Below are positions 58,980-61,067 of a DNA stretch of 61,067 bases, piece after piece. Numbering within the stretch: the stretch's first letter is position 1; every line of letters begins with the position of its first letter. Both the position numbers and the translations under genes were made by a program. The notes beneath the pieces are model-generated. The model did not search any database. It saw only the letters and a program-made list of their open reading frames with translations, and had not been told where the DNA came from. Origin of the DNA: Marinosulfonomonas sp. (GTDB lineage: Bacteria; Pseudomonadota; Alphaproteobacteria; Rhodobacterales; Rhodobacteraceae); NCBI GenBank assembly GCA_015488685.1, contig WFNH01000133.1, positions 1 to 61,067 of the forward strand. The letters run 5' to 3'.

Positions 58980-59798
58980 TTATCGCGGTATTTCTATGGT
59001 TTCCCCGACTGTCAGCAGGTTCGGCGTTTCCATGACATCCGTGTTCGCAGAGTAGATTTTGCGATACTGAAGTGAATCGCCATAGAATGCAGATGCATAG
59101 GTTGCCAGCGTATCCCCTTTCTCGACACGGATATACCGCTTGCCGTTTCTTTCAGTCAGCCTGTCCCAATAGGCCTGAATTGCAGGATCGCGCTGCGGTT
59201 CTTCGTTTGGCGCTGCTGTTGCTCTTTCAATTGGTTGTTTGGGTTTCGGGGTATTGCCTGATACCGCCTCGTCTCCCAGATTGTTCACATAAGCCAGATA
59301 ATCGGCATCCGCGCTTGCGGTAATGCTGGCGCGGGCATCGTAAACGCCCTGGAACAACTGACTTGTATTCAGCTCTCCCGCCTCGTTGAACACAATGAAT
59401 GGCAACTGGCCGGTGTAGTTTTCGCGCAGATCCATAGCGAAAAACGCAGCAGTCTGTTCCAAATTCAGCTTGGCTTTAATACCCGCATCAATCAGCTTCT
59501 CAACCCACTTTCGCAGATTTGCTGTTGCCGTCGCGGCCAGTTCTTCACCTGTAGTACCTGTCAGATTGTCAGCTTTGGCCAAGTCCGCCAGCGCATCACG
59601 TGCCTTTTCGGAATAAAAGCGCAAGCGGCGTAGCGTCGAAGGCCGGACAGATGCAACATCAAATACTGATTGCTGCCCGATAAATATACCGGCTGTCTGT
59701 TGGGCGTGAACATCGACGGGAAGAGCGGTTGCAAAAATCGTGAAACCGATAACTGCAACTTTCAAATTCTTAATAATGCAAAACCCAATCTGGACCAT
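58980..59798 (-). CDS. Exported protein with C-terminal LysM domain
   Basis: A 272-residue protein: an N-terminal hydrophobic signal (VAVIGFTIFATALPVDVHA), an Ala-rich helical middle part (DALADLAKADNLTGTTGEEL), a Pro/Glu linker, and a C-terminal LysM-like domain (YIRVEKGDTLATYASAFYGD ... NLLTVGETIEIP, about 223-272). LysM suggests peptidoglycan binding in the periplasm. The neighbouring minus-strand gene upstream encodes an exported rhodanese, 3 bp away, so the two are probably co-transcribed. Confidence 0.8.
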   Translation of the reverse strand: MVQIGFCIIKNLKVAVIGFTIFATALPVDVHAQQTAGIFIGQQSVFDVASVRPSTLRRLRFYSEKARDALADLAKADNLTGTTGEELAATATANLRKWVEKLIDAGIKAKLNLEQTAAFFAMDLRENYTGQLPFIVFNEAGELNTSQLFQGVYDARASITASADADYLAYVNNLGDEAVSGNTPKPKQPIERATAAPNEEPQRDPAIQAYWDRLTERNGKRYIRVEKGDTLATYASAFYGDSLQYRKIYSANTDVMETPNLLTVGETIEIPR

Positions 59799-59801
59799 AT
59801 T

Positions 59802-60443
59802 CTACTCCGGCATTTGAATACTAAACCCGTAACGAACCCAGTCTTTCATTCCACCCCGGTAATACAGCAGCTTTTCAGGATCATACCCACCGTCGACAAG
59901 ATTTCTGATCGCCCTTGGGGATTGCCCACAATCTGCACCATTGCAAAACAAAAGCAGATATTTCGCATCTGAAAAATCCCAACCTTCATCTGTTTTCTTA
60001 CCCCCCAGTTGCGCCATCAGAGGATCATAGAACGGATTGCTTGCAGTGTTCGCAAACAGGTTGAAGGGCAGGTGAATTGCCCCTGGAATGGTGCCCGCTT
60101 TGAACCATTTACCGACACGGGTATCGACCAGAAAACCGTCGCCGGACAACACATAGTCCTCGATAAATGTTACAACGCCAACTTCGCCAACCGGTGTGAC
60201 CCCGTCGTACTGGATCATCGGCTGCAAACAATGCGGCGGGCATGCTCGTGGTGCCTTTGGCGGGTAAACCTTGGCCATATATTCCGCGTTGTCGTTTCCC
60301 CGTTTTATCAAATAGGATTTGCCGTTTATCTCGAATGACAACTCTGGCAGATCTTCTGATATCCAGACCTCTTCGGCAGGCAATGTGGATGGCCAAACTG
60401 CCAGGGAAAAAAATTGCAGCAATACTATCAATCGAATAATCAT
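59802..60443 (-). CDS. Periplasmic rhodanese-domain protein
   Basis: A 213-residue protein with signal peptide (IRLIVLLQFFSLAVWPSTLPA). An N-terminal extension contains RACPPHCLQPM, then the rhodanese domain: FLVDTRVGKWFKAGTIPGAI and LLFCNGADCGQSPRAI, whose first Cys is the expected sulfur carrier and second (ADCGQ) is an extra Cys. GGMKDWVRYG closes the fold. The CPPHC-type pair hints at redox or metal chemistry. First gene of a pair with the LysM protein. Confidence 0.8.
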   Translation of the reverse strand: MIIRLIVLLQFFSLAVWPSTLPAEEVWISEDLPELSFEINGKSYLIKRGNDNAEYMAKVYPPKAPRACPPHCLQPMIQYDGVTPVGEVGVVTFIEDYVLSGDGFLVDTRVGKWFKAGTIPGAIHLPFNLFANTASNPFYDPLMAQLGGKKTDEGWDFSDAKYLLLFCNGADCGQSPRAIRNLVDGGYDPEKLLYYRGGMKDWVRYGFSIQMPE

Positions 60444-60944
60444 ATGTTCCTCATCTTCGTGTTTTTCTTCCCGTATCGTTCATTCTGTCTCGTGTGAAAC
60501 GGGCATAAATCTTCACAACCAGAGAAATAGTTAATGCATATTAGTTGGCCCCTGAAATGGGGCAAAACCAAACCTGAAATATGGTAAAAATATGACTGGG
60601 AGCGAAAACTACTTGATATTACACAAAAATCCGATTGCACGCGAATGAAATAGCCGCGAAGCTTAAACAACTTAAAGCATAGCCATCGTGTTGTTTTTCC
60701 AGAGTTTTACAAATTTATTGCCCAGCCGCTCCGGCTTGTGGAGGGGTCAAGGAGAGGTTGTGGCTCGCCTTCCGTTCCCCAAAATTTTACGGTAAAAATT
60801 CGTTTTCCTTAAAGGAAAACCAGGCGGCTACAACCAGCATCATTGCATTGATGTCACAGAATTTCCCAGAATCAACACGGAAATAGAATCAACTCCAAGC
60901 CGGCTTTTTATTGGCGCCAAATTTCAGGCTGAGGGATCGCAATT
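60444..60944. other. 501-bp AT-rich region with no supported gene
   Basis: Separates the rhodanese gene from a partial gene at the window edge. No open frame here has a credible start and composition. The one clear structure is a near-perfect palindrome at 60802-60820. Confidence 0.5.
60802..60820. repeat. 19-bp palindrome GTTTTCCTT-A-AAGGAAAAC
   Basis: GTTTTCCTT (60802-60810) and AAGGAAAAC (60812-60820) are perfect complements around a single central A. Short spacer favours a protein-binding operator over an RNA hairpin; no regulator can be named. Confidence 0.5.
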
Positions 60945-61067
60945 TCAGGTCCGGTAGAAATAATAACGATCCTTGGCGATCCCTGCAGGACCGTCAACAG
61001 CCTTCAACCCGACCAGCGGCTGACCGGAAACGATCACCCCGCCGGGCGACATCACACCGGCAATGGC
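60945..61067 (-). CDS. C-terminal fragment of an unidentified protein
   Basis: The last 40 codons of a minus-strand gene that begins outside the window. The frame reads through to the edge and ends at TGA (60945-60947), with residues including VMSPGGVIVSGQPLVGLKAV and KDRYYFYRT. Too short to identify; coding is suggested by uninterrupted frame and composition only. Confidence 0.55.
   Translation of the reverse strand, partial: AIAGVMSPGGVIVSGQPLVGLKAVDGPAGIAKDRYYFYRT

Overview
The window is chromosomal DNA of an alphaproteobacterium, almost certainly a marine Rhodobacteraceae (Roseobacter-type) member. Supporting signs are the GC-rich, GC3-skewed genes, the block sdhCDAB – mesaconyl-CoA hydratase – malyl-CoA thioesterase – mdh – sucC/sucD/sucA/sucB/lpdA, COQ9, DUF1178 and TIGR02300 proteins, an LdtR-like MarR regulator and a membrane cytochrome-c urate hydroxylase (PuuD). 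I see no prophage, insertion sequence or CRISPR array. No identifications were checked against a database; they rest on recognised motifs, length and context.

Layout. 1-1.9 kb: zinc uptake operon zur-znuC-znuB (minus strand, znuB cut by the window edge) behind a tandem Zur-like operator. 1.9-4.2 kb: puuD and a divergent LysR regulator. 4.2-10.3 kb: a TylF-type methyltransferase and a three-gene exporter like E. coli yhiI-rbbA-yhhJ. 10.5-14.0 kb: an RNA-repair island. It has the translationally coupled minus-strand operon rtcB-prfH-(BCS1-like AAA ATPase), facing a stand-alone gene for a T4-Pnkp-type 3'-phosphatase domain. 14.4-19 kb: thyX, a glyoxalase, ldtR-like, sdhE, an aspartate aminotransferase and a rhodanese. 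19.1-22.6 kb: neuB-like, neuC-like and a GT30 (WaaA-type) glycosyltransferase, probably for a surface nonulosonic acid. 22.8-32.3 kb: housekeeping and single genes (threonine dehydratase-like, Nudix, DUF1178, rhamnosyltransferase-like, quinone oxidoreductase, COQ9, rpsU, FkbM methyltransferase, deoD, SHMT-like).

32.4-55.6 kb is the central-carbon block. The sdh operon runs on the minus strand with two small lipoprotein genes between sdhA and sdhB. Next come the ethylmalonyl-CoA-pathway genes mch and mcl2, then mdh with a strong terminator, then a suc-lpd operon unusually studded with small lipoprotein, secreted and zinc-ribbon genes. 55.7-61 kb: NnrS, a GntR/FCD regulator, a DUF45 metallopeptidase-like protein, TIGR02300, tRNA-Ala(GGC), a LysM protein and a periplasmic rhodanese.

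Two systems stand out. (1) The RNA-damage island: RtcB ligase, PrfH (release factor for damaged ribosomes), a membrane BCS1-type ATPase and a Pnkp-like phosphatase look like a tRNA/rRNA repair and ribosome-rescue module. (2) A palindrome TGTGATCACA occurs as a pair with exactly 21-bp centre spacing upstream of sdhC (37548-37578, one copy 9/10) and again upstream of sucC (44127-44157). A single copy lies 8 bp before the start of the GntR gene (57587-57596). The simplest reading is one autoregulated GntR protein controlling both TCA-cycle operons.
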